Below the pieces are notes generated by a model. It did not search any database and was not told where the DNA came from. It was given only the letters and a program-made list of their open reading frames with translations. A program made the translations under genes and the position numbers. A stretch of 64,000 bases of DNA, taken from Bacteroidaceae bacterium (lineage in GTDB: Bacteria; Bacteroidota; Bacteroidia; Bacteroidales; Bacteroidaceae). The stretch is taken from the NCBI GenBank assembly GCA_017547165.1, contig JAFYQK010000016.1, forward strand, positions 1-64,000, read 5' to 3'. Shown here in pieces: positions 52,372-61,223 of this stretch. Position 1 is the stretch's first letter. Each line of letters begins with the position of its first letter.

Positions 52372-53400
52372 ATGTCTATAAAAAGCATATGGTTTATAGT
52401 TAACCCAGTTTCGGGAACTAACCAGAAGAAGAAGGTTGTAAAAAAGATACCAGAATACTTCTCAAAGAATAGTTTTGACATAGCCATAAAGTATACGGAA
52501 TATGCTGGTCATGCAGCAGAAATTGCAAGTGAGGCTGTCAGACTTGGAGTTGATATTGTAGTTGCCGTGGGTGGTGATGGTACTGTCAATGAGACAGCCA
52601 GGGCTTTGGTGCATTCAGATGTTGCATTAGGCATAGTTCCCTGCGGTAGTGGTAATGGGCTTGCACGCCACCTCTTCTTGCCTATGAATGTGGATGGTGC
52701 CTTGCAGATTATTTCTGAGTGCAATATACATACACTTGACTATGGTTTAATCAATGATAAACCTTTCTTCTGCACGGCTGGTGTTGGTTTTGATGCTTTT
52801 TTGTCTGACAAATTCAATAAGGCTGGAAGAAGAGGGTTCTTGACTTATGTTGAAAATGCTTTGAAAGAGGGTGTGAAATATGAACCCGAGACATACGAGT
52901 TGGAGATAAACGAGCCTCAAATGGAGAATAAGCAAACTTATAAGGCTTTTCTGATAACATGTGCCAATGCTTCGCAGTATGGTAATGATTTTTATATCGC
53001 CCCTCATGCATCGATGTCAGATGGTTTGTTGGATGTCACCATCATGGAACCATTCAGTCTTTTGGAATCTGCTCAAATAGCTTACCAATTGGTGAACAGG
53101 ACCATATTGCAGAATTCACGTATCAAGACTTTTCGTTGTAAGGAACTTACTATAAGGAGAGCTTCAGAAGGTGCGATTCACATTGATGGAGATCCAATGC
53201 AGGAGGGGAAAGAATTAAAGGTGAAATTAGTGGCTAAGGATATAAAAATGGTTGTGAATCTTAATAAGCAACCATGGCAACCTCCTTTGCTTAAACTCTT
53301 CTCTGATATTTATAATGGTGTTAGTTCTCCTATCATGGCTACACCAAAGAAAATCAGCAGAATTAACGAGGATTTGCTTAATAAATTACGAAAGAGATGA
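52372..53400 (+). CDS. Diacylglycerol/sphingosine kinase family lipid kinase
   Basis: A 342-residue protein with the catalytic domain motifs: FIVNPVSGTNQKKK (residues 7-20), VVAVGGDGTVNETARALV (61-78; the GGDGT loop binds ATP) and LGIVPCGSGNGLARHL. The C-terminal half is beta-rich with HIDGDPMQEG. It belongs to the DgkB/YegS/LCB5 family and may phosphorylate diacylglycerol or a sphingoid base. Its neighbour spt makes the sphingoid option attractive. ispE overlaps its stop by 4 bases. Confidence 0.88.
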   Translation: MSIKSIWFIVNPVSGTNQKKKVVKKIPEYFSKNSFDIAIKYTEYAGHAAEIASEAVRLGVDIVVAVGGDGTVNETARALVHSDVALGIVPCGSGNGLARHLFLPMNVDGALQIISECNIHTLDYGLINDKPFFCTAGVGFDAFLSDKFNKAGRRGFLTYVENALKEGVKYEPETYELEINEPQMENKQTYKAFLITCANASQYGNDFYIAPHASMSDGLLDVTIMEPFSLLESAQIAYQLVNRTILQNSRIKTFRCKELTIRRASEGAIHIDGDPMQEGKELKVKLVAKDIKMVVNLNKQPWQPPLLKLFSDIYNGVSSPIMATPKKISRINEDLLNKLRKR

Positions 53401-54287
53401 TACTTTATCCTAATTGCAAGATAAATCTTGGACTGAATATCGTCGGTCGTAGAGCAGATGGTTATCATAATATTGAAACCATCTTTTTACCTATACCTTT
53501 GGCTGATTGCCTTGAGATGACTCCGGCTTGTGAAGACTCTTTTGTTATAGATGGCAGAGAGTTGGATTGCTTGGCTAATGATAATTTGGTAATGAAGGTC
53601 TTGGCCTTGTTGCGTGCGGAAGGGATAGAGGTACCTCCAGTAGCTATTCGTTTGACAAAGAATATTCCATCTGGAGCCGGTTTGGGCGGAGGTAGTACTG
53701 ATGCTGCCTTTATGATTAAGGGATTAAATGAACTTTTCAACTTAGGGTTGTCTAATTACAGAATGGCAGCTTTAGTTGGAAAATTGGGCGCTGACTGTCC
53801 CGTATTCATTAACAATGTGCCAGTTTATGCAGAAGGTAAGGGAGATGAATTTTATAATCTTTCCCTTTCTATGGTTGAGAAAAGTTATTTTGCTTTACCA
53901 CCAATAGGAAGTTTTTTGCCTCCAACAATAAAACTCTCCATGCCAGAGGTCTTAGATGGATATTGGTTGGTGCTTGTCAAACCGGATGATTTTGTTTCTA
54001 CGCGTGAGGCTTATTCTTCTGTAATTCCACATGTATCAAAGGTGTCATTAAAGAATATAATATCAATGCCTGTGAGAGCTTGGAAGGGTATGATGGTAAA
54101 TGATTTTGAACAAAGCGTATTTGCCTCGCATCCTGTGATAAAAGGTATATTGGAACAGATGTATATGCTTGGTGCCACTTATGCAGCGATGAGTGGTAGC
54201 GGCAGTACTGTTTATGGATTATTTCGTAACCAACCTCATTTAGGTGATGTTTTTGCTGACCATTTCCAATGGCAATGTCGTCTTTAA
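53397..54287 (+). CDS. ispE: 4-diphosphocytidyl-2-C-methyl-D-erythritol kinase
   Basis: A 296-residue GHMP kinase. PNCKINLGLNIVGRRADGYH at residues 4-23 and the ATP loop PSGAGLGGGSTDAAF near 91-105 are IspE-type; MSGSGSTVYGLF is the third GHMP motif. It phosphorylates CDP-ME in the MEP isoprenoid pathway. Translational coupling to the lipid kinase through ATGA is conserved in many Bacteroidetes. The undecaprenyl carrier used by the capsule locus comes from this pathway. Confidence 0.93.
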   Translation: MILYPNCKINLGLNIVGRRADGYHNIETIFLPIPLADCLEMTPACEDSFVIDGRELDCLANDNLVMKVLALLRAEGIEVPPVAIRLTKNIPSGAGLGGGSTDAAFMIKGLNELFNLGLSNYRMAALVGKLGADCPVFINNVPVYAEGKGDEFYNLSLSMVEKSYFALPPIGSFLPPTIKLSMPEVLDGYWLVLVKPDDFVSTREAYSSVIPHVSKVSLKNIISMPVRAWKGMMVNDFEQSVFASHPVIKGILEQMYMLGATYAAMSGSGSTVYGLFRNQPHLGDVFADHFQWQCRL

Positions 54288-54326
54288 AGAGTTTTTTTCT
54301 TGATTTACAACGGAGGCAATAATATT

Positions 54327-54902
54327 ATGAAGTTTTCTATGGAAAGAAAAAGAGAAGATAAGTGGAAGATACTGGAGAGTGAATATATTGCTCACCGTCC
54401 ATGGATGACAGCAAGGTGTGATAAAGTGGAATTGCCTGATGGACGCATTATTCCGGAATATTGGGTTTTGGAGTTTCCAGATTGGGTAAATGTGATAGCA
54501 CTAACAAAGGAAGGTGATATGGTAATGGTTCGTCAATATAGGCATGCACTTGGGGTAACTGGTTATGAGCTGTGCGCAGGTGTTATGGAAGAGGGAGAGA
54601 CCCCATTACAGGCAGCTAAGCGCGAATTGATGGAGGAAACAGGTTTTGGAGGTGGTGATTGGACAGAGTTTATGAGTCTGTGTGCCAATCCATCAAACCA
54701 TACAAATTTAGCTCATACATTTCTCGCAGTTGGTGTTGAGCGAATTAATGAACAGCACCTTGATGAAAGCGAAGAGCTAACTTGGCATATTATGCCCCAA
54801 TCGGAAGTATTTGAAATGTTGAAAAGAGATGAAATCCTCCAGGCTTTGATGACTGCCCCATTATGGAAATTCTTCTATGAAAAGAAGATTTCTGAAAAAT
54901 AG
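54327..54902 (+). CDS. NUDIX hydrolase (ADP-ribose pyrophosphatase-like)
   Basis: A 191-residue protein from the ATG at 54327, with a GGAGG ribosome-binding site 11 bases upstream (54311-54315); this is rare in the window and supports this start. The NUDIX box runs GVMEEGETPLQAAKRELMEE (residues about 86-105) followed by TGF. WVNVIALTKEGDMVMVRQYRH before it is typical of ADP-ribose and nucleoside-diphosphate-sugar pyrophosphatases. It probably cleans up ADP-ribose or sugar nucleotides. Confidence 0.88.
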   Translation: MKFSMERKREDKWKILESEYIAHRPWMTARCDKVELPDGRIIPEYWVLEFPDWVNVIALTKEGDMVMVRQYRHALGVTGYELCAGVMEEGETPLQAAKRELMEETGFGGGDWTEFMSLCANPSNHTNLAHTFLAVGVERINEQHLDESEELTWHIMPQSEVFEMLKRDEILQALMTAPLWKFFYEKKISEK

Positions 54903-54949
54903 ATTTTATTGTAACGTGTTTGGATAAACTTCAATCAGTATAAGGTTTT

Positions 54950-55648
54950 CTATATCAGTGTGGAGAACACTGATGTTGCTATCACGGTGATGATGCCACT
55001 AGTAACAATGGCAAGAGAACTCATTGCTCCTTCGGTTTGTCCCATCTCCATTGCTTTTGATGTTCCAATCACATGCGAAGCTGATCCTATTGCTATACCT
55101 TTGGCAATGGGATTTTTGATTTTTATTATCCTTAGGAACTTCTCGGCAAAAATATTGCCGATGATACCTGTACAAACTATAGACATTATTGTAACGGGAA
55201 CAATGCCACCTAACTCTTCAGAAACTCCCATTCCTATAGCTGTGGTGATAGATTTTGGGAGAAGTGTTACATATGATGTATGATCAAGTCCAAATAGCAA
55301 ACTCATGCCAAATATTGAGAAAATGCTTGCAAGCACTCCAGAGGTGATGCCTATTCCAATAGCAGAAGGATTCTTTTTAATTTGATGAATCTGCTCATAA
55401 AGTGGAATGGCAAGGCAAATAGTAGAAGGTGTGAGAAAAAAGTTAATTATATTTACATCTTCGTTGTATGATTCGTATGAAATTCCTGCTAATACTAAAA
55501 AACTCGTTGTTAATATTATTGATGTTAGCAGTGGATTCAGGATAGAGATTCCTGTTTTCTTGTTTAGCCAAAGTCCTATTCCGTATGAACTAATTGTAAG
55601 CAATACTCCAATGTATGCAGAATCTGAAATGAAGTTTGTTGTTGACAT
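54950..55648 (-). CDS. lrgB: LrgB/CidB-family membrane protein
   Basis: A 232-residue protein from the ATG 55646-55648; a longer frame would overlap the lrgA gene. It has six to seven hydrophobic helices. LLPKSITTAIGMGVSEELGG and AIGSASHVIGTSKAME are typical LrgB segments. LrgA/LrgB act like a holin/antiholin pair and may export pyruvate or control murein hydrolase activity in other bacteria. Its start is 29 bases after the stop of lrgA. Confidence 0.88.
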   Translation of the reverse strand: MSTTNFISDSAYIGVLLTISSYGIGLWLNKKTGISILNPLLTSIILTTSFLVLAGISYESYNEDVNIINFFLTPSTICLAIPLYEQIHQIKKNPSAIGIGITSGVLASIFSIFGMSLLFGLDHTSYVTLLPKSITTAIGMGVSEELGGIVPVTIMSIVCTGIIGNIFAEKFLRIIKIKNPIAKGIAIGSASHVIGTSKAMEMGQTEGAMSSLAIVTSGIITVIATSVFSTLI

Positions 55649-55677
55649 TAGGCAGAGAAAGGGTATAAATGTTTTTG

Positions 55678-56040
55678 TTATGTTTTTTTTCGATTTTTCT
55701 TTTTTTCTATTATATATTGGGTTGCCCATCCGGCTGCTGCCATAACAACAAATGTGCTGATGAAGGTAATGGCAAGATATTTTGGCCATTGGGCTTTCAT
55801 GTAGTGCAAGTTGTTCAATAACCCCACTGCTGGTGGTACAAACATTATAGGCATTGCCATAATCAGGGTAGTGCTGACAGCTTTAATATTCTCGATCTTC
55901 ACTATTTTTAATTCAAGAGAAATATACAATAGAACTATTCCGTATATGCTTGCAGGGAATGGGAAGGGTAGAAAGTGATGTAATAATTCTCCGCAAAAAG
56001 AAAAGAATAATATTATTAGTAATTGCAGAACGTATCTCAT
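55678..56040 (-). CDS. lrgA: LrgA/CidA-family holin-like protein
   Basis: A 120-residue protein with four helices. FPFPASIYGIVLLYISLELK and MFVPPAVGLLNNLH are the conserved LrgA/CidA segments, with basic tail KKKNRKKT. A holin-like membrane protein paired with the lrgB gene downstream. A possible -7 box lies on the minus strand at 56147-56140. Confidence 0.88.
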   Translation of the reverse strand: MRYVLQLLIILFFSFCGELLHHFLPFPFPASIYGIVLLYISLELKIVKIENIKAVSTTLIMAMPIMFVPPAVGLLNNLHYMKAQWPKYLAITFISTFVVMAAAGWATQYIIEKKKNRKKT

Positions 56041-56169
56041 CTAAAAAACTATTATTGTTTAATATACACTCATATACTCTATATAATATATAATAGGTAT
56101 ATATATTCTTAAAAAATGTTTATAGTTTAAAATTTAATGCAAAAATACAAATTATTTTCTTGATAATAC

Positions 56170-56200
56170 TTGCATATAATTAGAAAATGATGTAATTTTG
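56170..56200 (+). promoter_or_regulatory. Promoter of rubrerythrin-rubredoxin
   Basis: TTG (56170-56172), 20 bases, TAATTTTG (56193-56200) fits the Bacteroidetes consensus. The start would be near 56207, giving a leader of about 66 bases. Confidence 0.7.
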
Positions 56201-56273
56201 TAACGATTACAGAAATAGGGTAATCAATAAAACAACTTAAATTAAATATTAACTAATAAAAAAGAATAAGATT

Positions 56274-56810
56274 ATGTCAAAGTACGCAGGAACACAGACA
56301 GAGAAGAATTTGATGGAGGCATTTGCTGGTGAATCACAGGCAAGAAACAAGTACACTTATTTTGCTTCAAAGGCAAAGAAGGAGGGTTTTGAGCAGATTG
56401 CAGAGATTTTCCAGAAGACAGCTGATAATGAGAAGGAACATGCAAAACTTTGGTTCAAGGAACTTGAGGGTATAGGCGATACTGCCCAGAACTTGTTGCA
56501 TGCGGCTGAGGGTGAGAACTACGAATGGACTGACATGTACGAAGGTTTTGCAAAGACTGCCGAGGAGGAGGGGTTCAAGGCTTTGGCTATGAAGTTCCGT
56601 TTGGTTGCAGCAATCGAAAAGCGTCATGAGGAGCGTTATCGTGCTCTCCTTAAGAATGTAGAGTTGCAGGAGGTATTTGCCAAGAGCGATGTAAAGGTTT
56701 GGGAGTGCCGCAACTGTGGTCATATTGTAGTTGGTGAGAAGGCTCCAGAAATGTGCCCAACATGTGCTCATCCCCAAGCATACTTCGAAATCCATATTGA
56801 CAACTATTAA
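56274..56810 (+). CDS. rbr: Rubrerythrin
   Basis: A 178-residue protein. The ferritin-like four-helix part (residues 1-135) has the diiron ligands in [16 protein letters not shown] (Glu) and [10 protein letters not shown] (E-x2-H), AAEGENYEW, and KRHEERY (E-x2-H type). A rubredoxin-like domain follows at the end: [20 protein letters not shown], with two C-x2-C pairs. It reduces hydrogen peroxide in anaerobes, taking electrons from rubredoxin, whose gene is next. Confidence 0.95.
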   Translation: MSKYAGTQTEKNLMEAFAGESQARNKYTYFASKAKKEGFEQIAEIFQKTADNEKEHAKLWFKELEGIGDTAQNLLHAAEGENYEWTDMYEGFAKTAEEEGFKALAMKFRLVAAIEKRHEERYRALLKNVELQEVFAKSDVKVWECRNCGHIVVGEKAPEMCPTCAHPQAYFEIHIDNY

Positions 56811-56867
56811 TTTGTTGTATCAATCTTTTTGTTAACCCTTAAAAGTTACAACTAACGAAATCCAACT

Positions 56868-57029
56868 ATGAAAAAGTATATTTGTGATGTTTGTGGCTGG
56901 GAATATGATCCTGAAGTTGGCGTGCCCGAGCAAAATATCGCTCCAGGAACAGCTTTCGAGGATTTACCAAAGGATTTCTTCTGCCCATTGTGTGATGTTG
57001 GTGCCGACCAGTTTTCACCTATTGATTAA
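56868..57029 (+). CDS. Rubredoxin
   Basis: A 53-residue protein, MKKYICDVCGWEYDPEVG at the start and DFFCPLCDVG near the end: two C-x2-C pairs (Cys6/Cys9 and Cys39/Cys42) that hold one iron. The length is typical. It is the likely electron donor to rubrerythrin encoded 57 bases upstream, and a terminator follows 29 bases later, so these two form one operon. Confidence 0.93.
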   Translation: MKKYICDVCGWEYDPEVGVPEQNIAPGTAFEDLPKDFFCPLCDVGADQFSPID

Positions 57030-57058
57030 TGATTTGAAGTTTATCTAACTATAATTAT

Positions 57059-57092
57059 GAGGATGTGTCCTATTTGACACATCCTCTTTTTT
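57059..57092 (+). terminator. Intrinsic terminator of the rubrerythrin-rubredoxin operon
   Basis: An 11-bp stem (GAGGATGTGTC / GACACATCCTC) with loop CTATTT, followed by TTTTTTAT. Confidence 0.88.
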
Positions 57093-57289
57093 ATCAGTTA
57101 TCTACGGATAATATCACTTTAAACAGCCAATAGTTAATTGGGCAATTAATTATTTTGACTCAAAGTTATGCATATTATGTTATCCCTATTAATTATTTAC
57201 TTGTAATAATTATTTAGAATATAAAGGACATAAAGGACTTTGATATATTAAAGGTTTAAAATGTATTCTTATTCACTTATTCTCTTCAC

Positions 57290-57772
57290 TCACTTCTTTA
57301 AGTTTTTCAACGTATCTTCGGTTAGGCGGTATATCTTCCATTCGTCCAGAGAGGTGGCACCCATGGATCGGTAGAAGTCTATGCTGGGTTGGTTCCAATT
57401 GAGGCACACCCATTCCATTCTGCCACATTTGCGCTGACGGGCTATGCGGGTGAGCTCGAGAAAGAGGGCTTGGCCATAACCCTTGCCACGGTGCTCGGGC
57501 TGGACATAGAGGTCTTCCAGATAGAGACCGCTTCTGCCCATAAAGGTGGAGAAGTTGTGAAAGAACAGGGCAAAGCCTACTTCACGACCATTCTCTACGG
57601 CAAAGAGAACCTCGGCACGGTGCAGGTCGAAGAGTTGCTGCTCGAGGGTGTGGACATCGGCAACAACCTCGTCTTCCATCTTCTCGTATCGGGCTATGCC
57701 ACGGATGAAGTCGAGGATGAGGGGTGTGTCCTGACGCTCGGCCTTGCGGATGTGGAATATATTGTTGTTCAT
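57290..57772 (-). CDS. GNAT N-acetyltransferase (diamine acetyltransferase-like)
   Basis: A 160-residue protein. FHIRKAERQDTPLILDFI begins the GNAT fold; LYLEDLYVQPEHRGKGYGQA (residues about 83-102) has the acyl-CoA loop R-G-x-G-x-G/A; WNQPSIDFYRSMGA is motif B. It resembles the spermidine/spermine acetyltransferase group. It comes after the fuc operon but a hairpin separates them. Substrate not certain. Confidence 0.88.
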   Translation of the reverse strand: MNNNIFHIRKAERQDTPLILDFIRGIARYEKMEDEVVADVHTLEQQLFDLHRAEVLFAVENGREVGFALFFHNFSTFMGRSGLYLEDLYVQPEHRGKGYGQALFLELTRIARQRKCGRMEWVCLNWNQPSIDFYRSMGATSLDEWKIYRLTEDTLKNLKK

Positions 57773-57795
57773 GAGGTTTGGTATTAAAAATATAA

Positions 57796-57822
57796 TTCCG
57801 TAGCCAAAAATTGACTACGGAA
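57796..57822 (-). terminator. Hairpin after fucP
   Basis: An 8-bp perfect stem (TTCCGTAG / CTACGGAA) with an 11-base loop; on the minus strand it is followed by a T/A-rich stretch (TTATATTTTTAATA). It is a moderate terminator for the fuc operon. Confidence 0.6.
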
Positions 57823-57858
57823 ATGGGGGAGTGTTTGTGGTTGTTTTGCTTTACGTTC

Positions 57859-59148
57859 TTACTTTGCTGCCTTCCTGTACGAGCGGATGCCGTAGATGGA
57901 TATTACGAAGAAGCATATCAGTGGCAGGACAAACGACACGTTGACAGCGGGATGGCCATAGATGACGCCCATGTCGATGATGGTGCCCTGTATGGGGGGC
58001 ATGAGTGCTCCGCCCACGATGGCCATAACGAGGAACGCTGCACCGAGCGAGGTGTCCTGGCTTTCTACATTCTCCAGAGCTATACCATAGATGGTGGGGA
58101 ACATGAGCGACATGAAGGCCGAGATGCCTACGAGGCAATACAAACCTGGCATGCCCACGATGAGGATGGCACCTGCGGTGCAGAGCATGGCTCCGATGCC
58201 GAAGATTGTGAGAAGCATGCGCGAGTTGACATACTTCATAAGGAAGGTGCTGATGAAACGGCTACAGAGGAACATGCTCATGGCAAAGATGTTGTAGTTC
58301 TGTGCCGTGGCCTTGTTGATACCCAGATTGTCGGCATACTGGATGATGAAGGTCCATACCATAATCTGTGCGGCAACATAGAAGATCTGTGCCATTACAC
58401 CTTCGCGGTAGATGGTGTTGTTCCAGAGGCGCCCCAGGGTGGCCAAGGCAGAATCCTGCTTAACGTCGGCAGAGGTCTGTGGCATCTTCTTGATGGCGAT
58501 GATGATGAACATGACGAGCACCACGACGCCAAGCATAACATAGGGGTCGCGAATCTCTGCCAAATCGTGCACACGGATGTCGGCCTTCTCTGCCTCGCTG
58601 AGGGTGTGGAAGATGATTTCGCCAGCCTCGTTGCGACGGTCGGACCACAGGGAGGGCAATACCACCAGTGATGCCACTGCCATGCCGGAGAGCGAACCCA
58701 TGGGGTTGAAGGCTTGTGCCAAATTGAGACGGCGAGTGGAGCTTTCCTTGCTGCCTAGCGAGAGGATGAAGGGATTGGCGGTTGTCTCAAGGAATGCCAA
58801 ACCGAAGGTGAGGATGTAGAGCGAGAGACAGAAGAATAGGAAGTTCTGCATGGATGCGGCTGGTATGAATAGGAATGCACCGATGGCATAAAGTCCTAAT
58901 CCTAAGAGTATTCCGCTCTTGTAGCTAAACTTTCGGATGAAGAATGCTGCGGGCAGGGCCATAGTGGCATATCCGCCATAGAATGCGCACTGTACCCAAG
59001 AGGCTTCGAAGGCCGAGAGCTCCATCACCGTCTGGAATGCTGCCACCATAGGATTGGTGATATCGTTGGCAAAACCCCAGAGCGCAAAGAGCGAGGTGAT
59101 GAGGATGAAGGTGATGAGATACTTCTTTTCTACAAGTTTTTCTTTCAT
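57859..59148 (-). CDS. fucP: L-fucose:H+ symporter
   Basis: A 429-residue MFS transporter with twelve helices. FALWGFANDITNPMVAAFQ (residues 21-39) with Asp at 29 in the first helix is the FucP signature (E. coli Asp46), and FGLAFLETTANPFILSLG (about 115-132) with Glu (E. coli Glu135) is the other proton/sugar-coupling residue. It brings L-fucose in with protons. The last gene of the fuc operon. Confidence 0.9.
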   Translation of the reverse strand: MKEKLVEKKYLITFILITSLFALWGFANDITNPMVAAFQTVMELSAFEASWVQCAFYGGYATMALPAAFFIRKFSYKSGILLGLGLYAIGAFLFIPAASMQNFLFFCLSLYILTFGLAFLETTANPFILSLGSKESSTRRLNLAQAFNPMGSLSGMAVASLVVLPSLWSDRRNEAGEIIFHTLSEAEKADIRVHDLAEIRDPYVMLGVVVLVMFIIIAIKKMPQTSADVKQDSALATLGRLWNNTIYREGVMAQIFYVAAQIMVWTFIIQYADNLGINKATAQNYNIFAMSMFLCSRFISTFLMKYVNSRMLLTIFGIGAMLCTAGAILIVGMPGLYCLVGISAFMSLMFPTIYGIALENVESQDTSLGAAFLVMAIVGGALMPPIQGTIIDMGVIYGHPAVNVSFVLPLICFFVISIYGIRSYRKAAK

Positions 59149-59192
59149 GGTTTATGTTAAGGTTTCAGGCATGTGTGCCTGTGTGGGATGGG

Positions 59193-59579
59193 TTAATAGA
59201 GATGGAAGATGCGTTCCATCAGTTGCCACTTCTCTGCCGAGGACATGCCGGCCTTTACCAACTGGAACTCTGCCATGTAGTCCTCCCATTCGGCTTGACG
59301 GGGAAGGGTGCCAAGGCGTGCCATGGCGGTGTCCCAGTCAAAGTCTATGGGGGTCTCCACTATCATGAACAGGCGTGTGCCCAGCAGGTAGATTTCCATC
59401 TCCAGGATGCCCACCTGGCGAATGCCTTCGGGGACTTCCTTCCAGATGTGTTCCTGGCTATGACGGCGACGATACTCGGCTATGAGTTCGGGATTGTCGC
59501 GAAGGTCCAGCGTCTGGCAATAGCGCTTGACAGGACCGTGGTATTCTTGTACGGGATAACCGTTCTTGGGATTTTCCAT
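59193..59579 (-). CDS. RhaM-family sugar mutarotase
   Basis: A 128-residue protein. VKRYCQTLDLRDNPELIAEY, HSQEHIWKEVPEGIRQVGI and LFMIVETPIDFDW match the L-rhamnose mutarotase family (RhaM/YiiL), with the conserved His in the active site. L-rhamnose and L-fucose are both 6-deoxy-L-sugars, and the gene lies within the fuc operon, so fucose is the probable substrate. FucU, the usual fucose mutarotase, is a different family. Confidence 0.82.
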   Translation of the reverse strand: MENPKNGYPVQEYHGPVKRYCQTLDLRDNPELIAEYRRRHSQEHIWKEVPEGIRQVGILEMEIYLLGTRLFMIVETPIDFDWDTAMARLGTLPRQAEWEDYMAEFQLVKAGMSSAEKWQLMERIFHLY

Positions 59580-59600
59580 AGGGGTAAAAGGTTTTTCGGA

Positions 59601-59663
59601 GTAATCAGAATATTCAGAGTAATCAGAGTAATCAGAGTAATCAGAGTATTCAGAGTATTCAGA
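59601..59663 (+). repeat. 9-bp tandem repeat, seven units
   Basis: Seven consecutive 9-mers of the form GTAATCAGA or GTATTCAGA (one begins with A) fill 63 bases exactly between the kinase stop and the mutarotase start. A unit number that varies between strains would be expected. It shifts the spacing within the fuc operon. Confidence 0.85.
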
Positions 59664-59678
59664 GATTTTCGTTAATCG

Positions 59679-61100
59679 TTAGTCATTCGTTGGTTCGAAG
59701 ATTCGGGGTGTTACGCTACGGCGTACCACTTCGCGAAGTTCGCTCATGTCGGCAACCTCGCCAGAGGCCATGGCCTGAACCAGGATATTGCCCATAGCGG
59801 TAGCCTCTACGGGTCCTGCCCATACGGGGATGCCCAGGGCATCGGCGGTGAACTGGTTGAGGAGGTCGTTCTGCGAACCGCCTCCTATGATGTGGAGGCG
59901 CTTGGGCATTTCGGGCAGGATGTCCTTAACTCCGTCGATGGCCTCCTTGTACTTTGTTGCCAGGGAGGTGAGGAGGCAACGTACAATCTCGGCCTTGGTT
60001 TGTGGTACCTGTTGTCCGCTCTGTGCGCAATAGTTGCAGATGGCCTTTTCCATGGATGCAGGATTCATGAAGGCAGCATCTGCCACGGGGATGATGCTGG
60101 AGATCTGTGCCTTTTCAGCAGCGGGGAGTATCACGCCAAAGCTCTGCTCCTCGCCACGTTCCTTCCACTCTGCCATGAGGCACTGCATAATCCAGAGACC
60201 TGTGATGTTCTGCAAGAAGCGGATACGGCCACCCACACCGCCCTCGTTGGTGAACTCGGCCTTGCGGGCTTCTTCTGTGAGGATGGGCTCGGGCAATTCG
60301 AAACCAAGCAAAGACCATGTGCCTGAACTGAGGAAGGCCATGGCACCATCGCCCTCGATGGCAGGTACGGCGGCTACGGCAGAGGCTGTGTCGTGCGAAC
60401 CTACGGCAATAACCTTTATCTGGCCAAGACCTGTCTCCTCAGCAATATCGTCGCGAAGTGAACCGCGAACGCTACCGGGCATGACTATTTCGCCAAATAT
60501 CTTCTTGGGCAATCCCAAAGCCTCGATGGTTTCCCACGACCACTCTCTGCCCTTGGCATCAAGGAGTTCGGAGGTGGAAGCTATGCAGTACTCGTTGTTG
60601 GCTTTTCCGGTGAGGAAATAGCTGAACAGGTCGGGCATGAACAGAAGGTGCTCGGCTGACTCGAGCTGGGCAGTGCCCTTGATGCTGAGCAGCTGTGCCA
60701 GAGTGTTTATCTCCATCACCTGAATGCCGGTGGTGGCATAGTGCTCGGTGGGGGAGAGTGTCTCAAAGAGTTTCTCAGTCATGCCGGCGGTGCGTGCATC
60801 GCGATAGCATACGGGATTGCCAATAAGCTGGCCGTCGCGGTCAATCAAACCGAAGTCCACGCCCCAGGTGTCCACACCAATACTTTCAACCTCGTAACCC
60901 TTTGCGGCCGCTTTCTTCAGGCCTACTTTCATGTCCTCGAACAGGGCAGGAAAATCCCAATGGACATGGTTGCCAAGGCGAACCTGACGGTTGCCGAAAC
61001 GATGAACCTCCTCCATGACGAGCTTGCCATCCTGGAGCCAACCGGCTATAACACGACCACTACCGCCACCGAAGTCTGCGGCAAGATATACTTTGCTCAT
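59679..61100 (-). CDS. Rhamnulokinase-family sugar kinase, probable L-fuculokinase
   Basis: A 473-residue FGGY kinase. YLAADFGGGSGRVIAGWL (residues 5-22) is the ATP-binding start, VDTWGVDFGLID (about 76-87) has the catalytic-loop Asp, and LHIIGGGSQNDLLNQFTADA (about 405-424) the C-terminal ATP motif. The sequence is closest to RhaB, but its position between fucA and the mutarotase says L-fuculose is the substrate, as for kinases of the same class in other Bacteroides fucose operons. E. coli-type FucK is not present. Confidence 0.85.
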   Translation of the reverse strand: MSKVYLAADFGGGSGRVIAGWLQDGKLVMEEVHRFGNRQVRLGNHVHWDFPALFEDMKVGLKKAAAKGYEVESIGVDTWGVDFGLIDRDGQLIGNPVCYRDARTAGMTEKLFETLSPTEHYATTGIQVMEINTLAQLLSIKGTAQLESAEHLLFMPDLFSYFLTGKANNEYCIASTSELLDAKGREWSWETIEALGLPKKIFGEIVMPGSVRGSLRDDIAEETGLGQIKVIAVGSHDTASAVAAVPAIEGDGAMAFLSSGTWSLLGFELPEPILTEEARKAEFTNEGGVGGRIRFLQNITGLWIMQCLMAEWKERGEEQSFGVILPAAEKAQISSIIPVADAAFMNPASMEKAICNYCAQSGQQVPQTKAEIVRCLLTSLATKYKEAIDGVKDILPEMPKRLHIIGGGSQNDLLNQFTADALGIPVWAGPVEATAMGNILVQAMASGEVADMSELREVVRRSVTPRIFEPTND

Positions 61101-61223
61101 TCTTGCTACTTAAAATATTAAATACGGTATGGGTATAGGAGTGTAGCGTGTGTGTTCGCAACATTCTTCTGCCTATACCCATTCGCTTGTTTATCAGTTA
61201 ATGTTCTACACAATAGGTATGTA

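Noticed and set aside
57811-58671. 286-codon open frame antisense to fucP
   Set aside because: It is a shadow of GC-rich coding sequence in the opposite frame; its composition (many His, Asp, Glu) is not protein-like, and fucP is certain.
59154-59675. Plus-strand frame ending in repeated RVIRVF residues
   Set aside because: The repeated residues come from the 9-bp tandem DNA repeat (divisible by three); the minus-strand mutarotase gene explains the rest.
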